Positions 43,214-50,958 of a DNA stretch of 64,000 nucleotides are shown here, piece after piece. How positions within the stretch are numbered: the stretch's first letter is position 1; every line of letters starts with the position of its first letter. Made by a program: the position numbers and the translations under genes. Below the pieces are notes generated by a model that was not told where the DNA came from, did no database searches, and saw only the letters and a program-made list of their open reading frames with translations. This DNA is from Paenibacillus aurantius (GTDB taxonomy: Bacteria > Bacillota > Bacilli > Paenibacillales > NBRC-103111): assembly GCF_032268605.1 (NCBI RefSeq), contig NZ_CP130318.1, positions 1,457,001 to 1,521,000 on the forward strand, given 5' to 3'.

Positions 43214-43572
43214 TTACGGCTCCGCACGCTTAGATCTTGGGAACAGGACCTCCACCCGGGTTCCGTGGTCCGGCTGGGAATCCAGCTGAATGCTCCCGCC
43301 ATGCTCCTCAACAATCCATTTGGCAATGGACAAGCCCAGTCCCGTTCCTCCTTCGGCCCGCGAGCGGGCTTTGTCTCCCCGGTAAAAGCGTTCAAACACA
43401 TGAGGGAGGTCTTCCTCCGAAATGCCCGAGCCGTTATCGGTGACGCGGATATAAACAGAATGGCCCCGGTATCCGCCGGCTACTTCGATTTTCCCGGATG
43501 AGGGGGTGTACTTCATCGCGTTATCGAGCAGGATGGCCAGGAGCTGCCGGATGCGCGCTTCCTCTCCCCATA
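43214..43572 (-). pseudogene. Histidine kinase 3' fragment, first copy
   Basis: Encodes about the last 119 residues of the kinase at 44349-45605, with the ATP-binding region (VTDNGSGISEEDLPHVFERF, GGTGLGLSIAKWIVEEHGG) and no dimerisation or sensor part. The frame is intact but about a tenth of the bases differ from the full copy. It stops abruptly at a junction with MocR-like DNA. Confidence 0.88.
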
Positions 43573-43756
43573 TGGAGATGAACCGAGGGGGGCTTTCTCG
43601 AGGGATACCGGCCGTCGGCCATCTTCGGGTTCTCGCATCTAAGCGAAGCCGAACTGGCCGAGGCCGCCGAAATCATGGCGCGGACAGGAAGCGCTCTACT
43701 CCTTCGAAAACCGTCCGGTAGTACCGGTCCGAGTGGGGCACGAGATCCGTCCTGAC
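43573..43756 (+). pseudogene. MocR 3' fragment, second copy
   Basis: Matches 38699-38870 of the MocR gene with a constant offset of 4874 bases. It preserves the older gene end (GARDPS, stop TGA near 43754-43756), which overlaps the 3' end of the intact Nudix gene on the other strand. No start codon or domain remains. Confidence 0.85.
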
Positions 43757-44314
43757 GAGCTCATGCGAGAAGGACCGGAGTACCCCGTCCGGGCCGGCTT
43801 CCACTCCCGGGGCCGTCAGCTTCTCCCGTGTTCCTTCCCACAGCTCCGTAAGCTCCCGGAGCTTTACCCGGATCAGGCCGGTCACCTCCTCGGGCTGCAG
43901 CCGGTAGGCCTCCATCGTCTGATCGCAGGCGTACAGGAAGACATGGCAAAACTCCCGGTCCGTGAGCCCGGGGCGGATGAAGCTTTCCTCGGCCAGGCAG
44001 CCGAGCGGAACCAGATCCCCGAAAGCGGCGGCGAGTCCAAGCTCTTCCTCGAGCTCCCGGATTCCGTCGCTGACGTCTTCTCCCGCCTCGAGATGACCGG
44101 CGGCGGTGATGTCGAACAGGCCCGGGTAAGTGTCCTTGCCGGGGTGTCTCCGCTGAAGCAGCAGGCAGGGCTCCCCTTGCTTTCCGTCTTCCCGGGTTAG
44201 GATCCAGCATTGAAAGGTTTGGTGCCAGTACCCCTCGCGGTGAACCTCCTCCCGCGGGGCTTTTCCTATGGGGCGCCGGGCTTCGTCATAAATATCGAAC
44301 CATTCGACGGACAT
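43673..44314 (-). CDS. Nudix hydrolase, IPP-isomerase-like (YfcD type)
   Basis: 213 residues from ATG 44314 (RBS GGAGGAAGAAACC). The N-terminal WFDIYDEARRPIGKAPREEVH is the start seen in YfcD/IDI-like Nudix proteins. The Nudix box GHLEAGEDVSDGIRELEEEL is intact with the catalytic glutamates. These cleave nucleoside-diphosphate-linked compounds; the real substrate is unknown. It precedes nothing on its strand but pseudogene remains, and lies 34 bases behind the kinase stop, so it is likely in the response regulator-kinase operon. Confidence 0.88.
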   Translation of the reverse strand: MSVEWFDIYDEARRPIGKAPREEVHREGYWHQTFQCWILTREDGKQGEPCLLLQRRHPGKDTYPGLFDITAAGHLEAGEDVSDGIRELEEELGLAAAFGDLVPLGCLAEESFIRPGLTDREFCHVFLYACDQTMEAYRLQPEEVTGLIRVKLRELTELWEGTREKLTAPGVEAGPDGVLRSFSHELVRTDLVPHSDRYYRTVFEGVERFLSAP

Positions 44315-44348
44315 GGTGGTTTCTTCCTCCTTTTTCCTTCCTTCGGCT

Positions 44349-45605
44349 TTACGGCTCCGCACGCTTCGATCTTGGGAACAGCACTTCCACCCGGGTTCCG
44401 TTGTCCGGTAGGGAAACCAGCTGAATGCTCCCTCCATGCTCCTCTACAATCCATTTGGCAATGGACAAGCCCAGTCCCGTCCCTCCTTCGGCCCGAGTAC
44501 GGGCTTTGTCTCCCCGGTAAAAGCGTTCAAACACATGAGGGAGGTCTTCCTCCGAAATGCCGCTGCCGTTATCGGTGACGCGGATATAGACGGCATGGCC
44601 CCGGTACCCGCCGGCTACTTCGATTCTCCCGGAGGGCGGGGTGTATTTCAGCGCATTATCGAGCAGGATGGCCATGAGCTGCCGGATGCGCGCTTCCTCT
44701 CCCCATAGAGACAGGGGAGTCTCGACGGCGGTTGTCATCTCGATGTCCTTGATGCCGGCCAGCAGCCGGAACGCCTCCGTCACCTCCCCCAGCAGGGACG
44801 CGAGATCAAGCGCCGACGGATGAATCTGAAGCTGATTGGAATCGGAGCGGGCCAAGGTCAGCAGGTCGTCCAGAAGCTTGCCCATCCTCTTGCTTTCCTG
44901 CAGCACCAGAGCGATCCGCGGGCTCTCTTCCTCGATGGAGCGGTCGGGATGCCGCAGCAGCATTTCGGTTTGGGCATGGATAACGGCCGTCGGGGTTCTC
45001 AGCTCATGGGAGGCATCCGCCACGAAGCGCTGCTGCTTCTCCCAGGAAAGCCGGATAGGAACGAGCGCGCGGCCTGCAAGAAACAGGCCGGCGAGAACGG
45101 AAACGACCCCTCCGGCGGTAATGCCGGCGGCTATATCCCACAGGAGAGCTCGGAGCGTGTTGTGCACATCCTCCAGATTCCGGACAAGGCTGACAGCCGC
45201 AATCGAGCTGGTGCCCGGATGGGACGCTTCGAACGCGAGCAGACGGTACTCTTTGCCGTCTATGGCCAGGGTGGAAGGGGTATCCTTATCGGACTGCCGA
45301 AAGGATGCGGTTTTCTCCGCCGGGAAGGAAAGCTTGGGCTGCTGCCCGATGAGCTCTCCCTTGGCATTCCAGAATAAGTAAACCGTGTTCTCGTCCTGTC
45401 CCGGATCGAGATGATCGCCCCGCAGGAATTCGGACGGATTGCGCAGCGATTCCAGTCTCTCCTTCGCCTTGCCGAGAATCTCGTCGGTTTCGTGGAACAG
45501 CCGGTAACGCATGTGAACGTACAGCCACGAGCTGAACACCGTGAGGATTAGAAGGAAGACGGCGGCATTCAGAAGAACCAGCCGGCGCCGGGTCCTAGCA
45601 AACAT
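44349..45605 (-). CDS. Two-component sensor histidine kinase
   Basis: 418 residues. Two membrane segments (about 10-30 and 150-172) flank an extracellular sensor region of about 120 residues. The DHp helix has FVADASHELRTP with the phosphorylated His near 200. The N, G1 and G2 boxes are LLDNALKYTP, DNGSGISEED and GGTGLGLSIAK. It overlaps the regulator by 11 bases. It likely phosphorylates the OmpR-type regulator upstream; the signal is unknown. Confidence 0.92.
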   Translation of the reverse strand: MFARTRRRLVLLNAAVFLLILTVFSSWLYVHMRYRLFHETDEILGKAKERLESLRNPSEFLRGDHLDPGQDENTVYLFWNAKGELIGQQPKLSFPAEKTASFRQSDKDTPSTLAIDGKEYRLLAFEASHPGTSSIAAVSLVRNLEDVHNTLRALLWDIAAGITAGGVVSVLAGLFLAGRALVPIRLSWEKQQRFVADASHELRTPTAVIHAQTEMLLRHPDRSIEEESPRIALVLQESKRMGKLLDDLLTLARSDSNQLQIHPSALDLASLLGEVTEAFRLLAGIKDIEMTTAVETPLSLWGEEARIRQLMAILLDNALKYTPPSGRIEVAGGYRGHAVYIRVTDNGSGISEEDLPHVFERFYRGDKARTRAEGGTGLGLSIAKWIVEEHGGSIQLVSLPDNGTRVEVLFPRSKRAEP

Positions 45606-46281
45606 GGGAGTCTCCCCGGAACCGGTAGCCTACCCCCCGTACCGTCTGGAGGAGGGAGCCGGCGTCATGGGCCGAAAGCTTCTTGCGCAGATGATGGACA
45701 TACACATCAACCGCCGACGTGGCGGCACCCGACTCGAGGCCCCATACCCGGTCGAAAATCTGCTCCCGGGTGAGAATCTGGTCCTTGTGGCACAGAAAGA
45801 ACTCCAGCAGGTTGTATTCGGTTGCCGTCAAATGCAGCGGCGTTTCTCCCTGGAACGCATCCCGTGCCGCCGGAACGAGCCGGATGGGACCCCCCGTCAG
45901 CTCTCCCTGCGGACCGAGAGCGCCGCGCCCCCTCAGCACCGCCCGGATCCGGGCCATCAGCTCCGCCACGGCGAAGGGCTTCGTTACATAATCGTCCGCC
46001 CCGGCATCCAGGCCCGCCACCCGGTCTTCTACCGAATCCTTGGCCGTCAGCAGGATGATGGGGACCCGGACGCCCCGTTCGCGCAGCTGCTTTACAATCT
46101 CCACGCCGCTCATGCCGGGCAGCATAACGTCGAGCATGAGGAGATCGTGGATAGCAGGCTCCGCCAGGTAATAGCCGTCGTCGCCCGTTGAAGCGGTGTC
46201 GGTCAGGAAGCCCTCACTCTCGAGAAGGTCCCGGATCACTCGAAGCAGGGAAGGGTCATCCTCCACCACAAGTACACGCAT
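45595..46281 (-). CDS. OmpR-family response regulator
   Basis: 228 residues from ATG 46281. The receiver domain has D8/D9, phosphoacceptor D51 (LMLDVMLPGMSG) and K near 101 (TKPFAV). The C-terminal winged helix (about 130-225) ends in VDVYVHHLRKKL and RGVGYRFRG. It is divergent from the FMN-binding protein gene, with a direct repeat of OmpR type in between, so that operon is the likely target. Confidence 0.93.
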   Translation of the reverse strand: MRVLVVEDDPSLLRVIRDLLESEGFLTDTASTGDDGYYLAEPAIHDLLMLDVMLPGMSGVEIVKQLRERGVRVPIILLTAKDSVEDRVAGLDAGADDYVTKPFAVAELMARIRAVLRGRGALGPQGELTGGPIRLVPAARDAFQGETPLHLTATEYNLLEFFLCHKDQILTREQIFDRVWGLESGAATSAVDVYVHHLRKKLSAHDAGSLLQTVRGVGYRFRGDSHVC

Positions 46282-46335
46282 GCCGGTTACCGCCTTTCGC
46301 CTTAATATGGTGTTCATTGTAGCAGATCCTTTGGT

Positions 46336-46368
46336 TTTAAGAAAATTTAAAGAATGCTCTCTTATAAT
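46336..46368 (+). promoter_or_regulatory. Promoter and OmpR-type direct repeat before the flavin operon
   Basis: TTTAAG (46336) and TTTAAA (46346) are repeated at 10-base spacing, as OmpR-family regulators require, followed by a consensus -10 TATAAT (46363-46368). No good -35 is seen, which fits an activated promoter. Confidence 0.55.
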
Positions 46369-46413
46369 GAAGCTTATCGGGGGTTATAAGACAGACAGCA
46401 GGAGGGAAAACCA

Positions 46414-46890
46414 ATGGCGAAAATGAACAAAAAATGGGTGGTTCTGTGTTCCGCGGCTCTGGCAGCCGTCTATACGGCCGGCTATGCCGCGACGGAAACG
46501 GAGGCTTCCCTGCAGCAGCCGGCGGCCCAGCAGATCCAGCCGTCCCCGCAGGCACAAGGAAGCCCGTCGGCGGGGAGCGGATCCACGGCCGGCAAGAGCA
46601 CCAAGGCAGGGAGCATCCGTCATACCTACAAGGACGGAACCTTTACTGGGATGGGAAGCAACCGAAGAGGCTCCATTCAGGTGGCGGTGACCATAAAGAA
46701 CGACAAAATCACCGACGTCGAGATCAGCCGGTTCGCCATGCATTACTCGGAAAGCGATGTGGTCGGCCTGCCGGGCGAGGTTCTTCAGAAGCAAAGCGCC
46801 GGCGTAGCGAACGTATCGGGAGCGACCTACAGCACCGAAGCCTTCCGGGGGGCTGTCCAGCAAGCCCTTGACCAGGCGAGGAACGCCTGA
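46414..46890 (+). CDS. FMN-binding (RnfG/NqrC-type domain) membrane or secreted protein
   Basis: 158 residues. A signal/anchor helix (KKWVVLCSAALAAVYTAGYA) and a Gln/Ser/Pro linker (about 30-65) lead to an FMN_bind domain (about 70-156). The flavinylation motif SGATYST is at 135-141; by comparison with NqrC the FMN would be linked through Thr138. It should carry covalent FMN outside the membrane. The next gene, ApbE, overlaps it and is the enzyme that attaches the flavin. Confidence 0.88.
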   Translation: MAKMNKKWVVLCSAALAAVYTAGYAATETEASLQQPAAQQIQPSPQAQGSPSAGSGSTAGKSTKAGSIRHTYKDGTFTGMGSNRRGSIQVAVTIKNDKITDVEISRFAMHYSESDVVGLPGEVLQKQSAGVANVSGATYSTEAFRGAVQQALDQARNA

Positions 46891-47789
46891 TGAAGACGAG
46901 ACGAACCAAGTGGTACATGGATACGTTCGTCGATATCCAGGCGGTACCCGGCCGCGGAGTAACCGAGGAGGCGGCGGCCGGCATCGAGCGGGCGTTCGGT
47001 GCCTTCCGGAAGGTGGAGCAGGCGTGCAGCCGCTTCAGCCCGGACAGCGAGCTGATGACGATTTGCCGCCTGACACCGGCCGGAACGCCCGTTTCGGTCA
47101 GCCCCCTGCTCTATGAGCCGCTGCAATTCGCTCTCGAGCTGGCGGAATGGACGGGAGGGCGGTTTGATCCGTCTCTGGGCGGCCGGATGGAGGGCCTGGG
47201 CTTTAACCGGCACTATCTGACCGGAGAAACGATGCGGAGCGCCGTTTCGGGCTCGGCCACCTACCGGGACATCGTGTTAAACGGGGAAGACCGCTCCGTC
47301 ACCCTGCTTCAGCCGCTGGTTCTCGACCTCGGGGCGGTGGCGAAAGGGTTTGCGATCGACCTGGCTGCCCGGGAGCTTGCCGGGTTGCAAGGCTTCCGGA
47401 TTAATGCCGGAGGGGACCTGTATGCAGGGGGAGTGAACGAACAGGGACGGCCATGGGAAATCGGCATCCGGCATCCCTTCAAGCAAGAGAGCACGATCTG
47501 GGAGATGACCTTGTCGGATCAGGCCGTCTGCACCTCCGGAGGCTATGAGCGTCCAAGTCCGCTTCAGCCCGGCACCCACCACCTGATCGATCCCCCCACG
47601 GGGCGGTCGCCCGGGGAATGGGCCAGCTGCTCGATTATCGCCCCTTATGCCATGATGGCGGATGCGCTGGCTACGGCCGTCTTCGTTATGGGGAGGGAGG
47701 GGCTGGGGCTCGTGGAGGAGGCGGAAGCCGCCGCGGTCCTCGTTACCTCGGACGGATCAATCGTACAAGCAGGAAGGGGATTATCATGA
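46890..47789 (+). CDS. apbE: FAD:protein FMN transferase
   Basis: 299 residues. ApbE features: MDTFVDIQAV at the N-terminus, DLGAVAKGFAIDLAA (about 147-161) and INAGGDLYAGG (about 171-181), then SGGYERP. It uses FAD to attach FMN to Thr in the SGAT motif of the upstream protein. No signal peptide is seen, so it may act in the cytoplasm or be held otherwise. It is ATGA-coupled to the genes on both sides. Confidence 0.93.
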   Translation: MKTRRTKWYMDTFVDIQAVPGRGVTEEAAAGIERAFGAFRKVEQACSRFSPDSELMTICRLTPAGTPVSVSPLLYEPLQFALELAEWTGGRFDPSLGGRMEGLGFNRHYLTGETMRSAVSGSATYRDIVLNGEDRSVTLLQPLVLDLGAVAKGFAIDLAARELAGLQGFRINAGGDLYAGGVNEQGRPWEIGIRHPFKQESTIWEMTLSDQAVCTSGGYERPSPLQPGTHHLIDPPTGRSPGEWASCSIIAPYAMMADALATAVFVMGREGLGLVEEAEAAAVLVTSDGSIVQAGRGLS

Positions 47790-48625
47790 CGCTCAACCAA
47801 TGGATTCGATCACCAAAAGGATATGTCACTGCCGCCTTATCGGCCTGTCTCCTTTTCGCTTCCCTCGGTTCGGGGGAAGCGAAAGGGATCGGAAACGCCA
47901 TCGCGGCCGTCGGCTTAGCGGTGCTCGCGGATCTGGTGCTGCGCAGGCTGACCCGCAAGAAGCCCGTGCCTCCGGACGGTGCGGCCATCACCGGCCTTAT
48001 TATCGCTTTGGTTCTGAGCACGACTGCCTCCTGGGCGGTGACCGCCGTTACGGCGGTTCTTGCGATAGGGTCCAAGCATTTTCTTACCTATAAGAACAAG
48101 CCTGTCTTTAATCCCGCCGCCTTCGGGCTTCTGCTGTCCATCATCTTATTCGGAACGGGGCAGAGCTGGTGGGGGGCGTTCGGGGATCTTCCGGCGTGGA
48201 CCGTTATCGTTCTCCTTGCAGGAGGCTATGCGGTCACCGACCGGGTGAACAAGTACCCGCAGGTGTTTGCGTTCTTCGGAACGTACTTCGTGCTCCTGCT
48301 GCTGATGGGGCTGAACGGGACGGGAGACGCGGCTGACGCGCTTCGGCCGCCTTTTATTAACGCCGCCTTGTTCTTCGGCTTGTTTATGCTGACCGACCCT
48401 CCGACTTCCCCCGCCAAACCGAAGGAGCAGGTGGTTTTCGGGGTAGTCGCCGCCGGCGCGGGAGCCTTGGTCTATGCCCTATTCGGCGGCTTGATGTACC
48501 TGTTTATCGGGCTGCTGCTCGGCAATCTGTATCATTGGAGGAAAGCCCGTTTGAAGGTCACCGGAGTGCGGAAGGAAAATCCGTCCTTCGGGAAGACGGG
48601 AAAAGGAACGCTAGGAGAAAGATAG
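47786..48625 (+). CDS. RnfD/NqrB-like membrane protein
   Basis: 279 residues from ATG 47786 (ATGA overlap with apbE). About nine membrane segments; VPPDGAAITGLIIALVLS and SKHFLTYKNKPVFNPAAFGL are the recognisable RnfD/NqrB parts. In Rnf/Nqr this subunit binds flavins and carries electrons across the membrane. Here it stands with only an FMN protein and ApbE, so this is a reduced system. The basic C-terminus is cytoplasmic. Confidence 0.82.
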   Translation: MTLNQWIRSPKGYVTAALSACLLFASLGSGEAKGIGNAIAAVGLAVLADLVLRRLTRKKPVPPDGAAITGLIIALVLSTTASWAVTAVTAVLAIGSKHFLTYKNKPVFNPAAFGLLLSIILFGTGQSWWGAFGDLPAWTVIVLLAGGYAVTDRVNKYPQVFAFFGTYFVLLLLMGLNGTGDAADALRPPFINAALFFGLFMLTDPPTSPAKPKEQVVFGVVAAGAGALVYALFGGLMYLFIGLLLGNLYHWRKARLKVTGVRKENPSFGKTGKGTLGER

Positions 48626-48681
48626 CCCAGAGGACTTTCTGCGGTCCAGCAGGGAAGGTCCGGCAGGCGGAACCGGACCCA

Positions 48682-48725
48682 AAAAGGACGAAAGCCTGGA
48701 ATGCCGGCTTTCGTCCTTTTATTTG
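48682..48725. terminator. Bidirectional terminator
   Basis: A perfect 15-base inverted repeat AAAAGGACGAAAGCC with its mirror (48706-48720) between the convergent flavin and cotJ operons. Confidence 0.85.
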
Positions 48726-48786
48726 AGGTCCTTTAGGGGATACTAGTAAGGTCAGCTTTAGAGGCTCCTCACCCCCGCCAAACAGG

Positions 48787-49356
48787 TCAAAAAACCTTCT
48801 TCCGGTCGCGCTCTTCCTTAAGAATCTCGACCGCTTCCCGGAAACGCTGGGAATGGACGATTTCCCTTTCGCGCAAAAATTTGAGGGAGTCGTTCAGGTC
48901 GGGATCGTCGGACAGGTTGATGATCCACTGGTACGTGGCGCGGGCTTTCTCCTCGGCGGCGATGTCCTCGTACAGGTCGGCGATCGGATCTCCCTTGGCC
49001 GCTATGTAAGAAGCGGTCCACGGCACTCCGGCGGCGTTATGGTAGAACAAGGCGCTGCCGTGCGTCACGTAATGATCCTCGAGACCGGCGTCCCGGATTT
49101 GATCGGGAGTGGCGTCCTTGGTCAGCTTGTAGATCATCGCTGCGATCATTTCCAGGTGGGCGAATTCCTCCGTGCCGATATCGGTCAACAGCCCGATTAC
49201 CTTGTCCGGAATGGTGTACCGCTGATTCAGGTAGCGAAGCGCGGCCGCAAGCTCGCCGTCGGCTCCCCCATACTGCTCGATCAAATATTTTGCCAGCCGG
49301 GGATTGCACTTGCTGACCTTAACGGGGTACATCAGTTTCTTCTCATAAACCCACAT
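48787..49356 (-). CDS. cotJC: Spore coat protein CotJC, manganese-catalase family
   Basis: 189 residues, full length. Ferritin-like four-helix protein: the metal ligands are seen as E35 (GADGELAAALRYL), E66/H69 (GTEEFAHLEMIAAMIYKL, partial) and the later E/H pair (AAEEKARATYQWI, about 135; EREIVHSQRF). It belongs to the Mn-catalase family and is part of the spore coat. Last gene of cotJABC. Confidence 0.92.
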   Translation of the reverse strand: MWVYEKKLMYPVKVSKCNPRLAKYLIEQYGGADGELAAALRYLNQRYTIPDKVIGLLTDIGTEEFAHLEMIAAMIYKLTKDATPDQIRDAGLEDHYVTHGSALFYHNAAGVPWTASYIAAKGDPIADLYEDIAAEEKARATYQWIINLSDDPDLNDSLKFLREREIVHSQRFREAVEILKEERDRKKVF

Positions 49357-49463
49357 GGAATCATCAAGCCTCCTATCGGATATGCGTCTCTTTGGTAGGT
49401 CTCTCTATGGAAAGGACAGCAGGTGTCTTCTGCTTCAGTCTGAGTCTGCTCGTCGGGATTGGG

Positions 49464-49730
49464 TTAGATTTGCCACGGCCACGGGGCGCTGTTCCATTCC
49501 CAGGAGCTCGTGGAGGACTGCGGTTCGCCTTGGCGCAGCGGGCCGAATTGGGCTTCCACCCGTTCCTTGACTTCCTTGCGCTGCTCGGCCAGCTCATTGT
49601 ACTGCTTCAGGGCTTCCTCATCATCGGGATGAGTATCCAAGTAAAGGGTAAGCTCGAAAAGCACAAAATCGGTGGACTGCAATTCTTTAAGCAGGTTCAG
49701 CGATTTGGTGGAGATGGTAGTGCTCATCAT
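49464..49730 (-). CDS. cotJB: Spore coat protein CotJB
   Basis: 88 residues from ATG 49730, whose A is shared with the CotJA stop (TGATG), so the two are translationally coupled. LKELQSTDFVLFELTLYLDTHPDD is the CotJB core (partial). There is a gap of 107 bases to cotJC with nothing recognised in it. Confidence 0.88.
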   Translation of the reverse strand: MMSTTISTKSLNLLKELQSTDFVLFELTLYLDTHPDDEEALKQYNELAEQRKEVKERVEAQFGPLRQGEPQSSTSSWEWNSAPWPWQI

Positions 49731-49957
49731 CAGGACTCCTTTGTTTTGGATTTGGTGAAGGGATTGCTGTAGGGGCCGAACAAGGCGGGCCAGAGCGTTC
49801 CTTTGTCCAGGGCGTCTTCGGGCTTGTACTGCTCCAATCCGGGTGGCTGGAAGCCCAGGTACAAGTTCGGAGGAGTTTCGTATACCTTCTCCTTCAACGG
49901 GGGACAAGGGTCCTGCTTGCTCAAGAAAGGCTTGAAGGTCTTGCGGTCGGTGGACAT
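49730..49957 (-). CDS. cotJA: Spore coat associated protein CotJA
   Basis: 75 residues from ATG 49957 (RBS AGGAGGAATACGGC). The C-terminal EDALDKGTLWPALFGPYSNPF is the CotJA signature (partly quoted). First gene of the cotJ operon, which in Bacillus is made in the mother cell. No clear sigma-E promoter was found upstream. Confidence 0.88.
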   Translation of the reverse strand: MSTDRKTFKPFLSKQDPCPPLKEKVYETPPNLYLGFQPPGLEQYKPEDALDKGTLWPALFGPYSNPFTKSKTKES

Positions 49958-50277
49958 GCCGTATTCCTCCTTTGACGTTCGGTTCGTTACGATCAGCCGG
50001 CAGCACAAAAACAGCACAAGACAAGCGAGATGCCGTTCTTATCGGAACAAGCACTTGCCGTCAGCAATAAGTAAGGGCTTTCTTTTTGGCCCATCCCTCA
50101 TTCTTACCCTCTCGGGAAAGGACTCAAACACAATTATTGGAATGGAAAAGGGGACGGGCGTTTCGGGCGGGAAGGCCGGTTATTTGCCCGTTCCTCGGCG
50201 GTTATGCTACCATTTGCGTACAGATTAGACGGACGGCCGAACGACCCCCGGCTGCCGCCTGCAAAGGAGATTGCTTT

Positions 50278-50958
50278 GTGCATTTGAAAATCATGACCTT
50301 CAACATACACCGGGCGGAAGGGATGGACGGAAGAACGGATCTCGGACGCATTGCCGAGGTGATCCGCCGCTCCGGAGCCGATGTGGCGGCGCTGCAGGAA
50401 GTGGACCGGTACCAGCCCCGCAGCGGATGGAAGGACCAGATCAAGCTTCTCGCCCGGGAGCTAGGCATGCAGTCCGCCTTCGCCCCGAGCCTTAACTTGA
50501 GGTTCCTACAGTACGGCAACGGCCTGTTGTCCCGCTTCCCGATTCTGGAGCAGTCCTTCTCTTTCATGCCCGGCTTGACGGAGAGAAGGAGCGTCCTGAA
50601 AGTAAGACTGTCGGTAGAGGGAAGAGAACTGACGGTGGTCAATACCCACCTGGGGGTGGCGGAGCGGGAGAGACGCAAGCAGGTCCCTTTGCTGATGAGG
50701 AGCCTGGAGGAGGTTAAAGGCCCGGCCGTGCTGCTCGGCGACTTCAACATGGGGGCCGGCAACCGGCTTATGAAGCCGATTGAGGAGCATTGGGCCAAAG
50801 TTCATCTGCAGCGTCAGATGAAGACGCTCGTTTACGGAGGCGAGATCGACCATGTGCTCGTCACTCCCGGCATCACCGCGAAAGCCTGGGTAACCGAGAC
50901 GGATGCGTCCGATCATTACCCTGTCACGGCGGAGATGGTGGTTCACCGCCAAGGATAA
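50278..50958 (+). CDS. Endonuclease/exonuclease/phosphatase-family protein
   Basis: 226 residues from GTG 50278 (AAAGGAG, 8-base spacing). The catalytic order of the family is visible: MTFNIHRAEG, ALQEVDRY (metal Glu), VVNTHLGV, LLGDFNMGAGN, and the final SDHYPV (Asp-His). Members cleave DNA, phospholipids or phosphoesters; the substrate is unknown. Its stop abuts the MFS gene on the other strand. Confidence 0.85.
   Translation: MHLKIMTFNIHRAEGMDGRTDLGRIAEVIRRSGADVAALQEVDRYQPRSGWKDQIKLLARELGMQSAFAPSLNLRFLQYGNGLLSRFPILEQSFSFMPGLTERRSVLKVRLSVEGRELTVVNTHLGVAERERRKQVPLLMRSLEEVKGPAVLLGDFNMGAGNRLMKPIEEHWAKVHLQRQMKTLVYGGEIDHVLVTPGITAKAWVTETDASDHYPVTAEMVVHRQG

Larger units (their letters stand above)
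42903..44707. repeat. Tandem duplication of MocR 3' end - Nudix - kinase 3' end
   Basis: Copy 1 is 38699-38870 plus 42903-43572 (split by the insertion); copy 2 is 43573-44707. The join between copies is at about 43572, where the kinase sequence CCTCTCCCCATA passes into MocR sequence. The base differences spread through both copies show that the event is old or that one copy came from a related strain. Confidence 0.8.
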
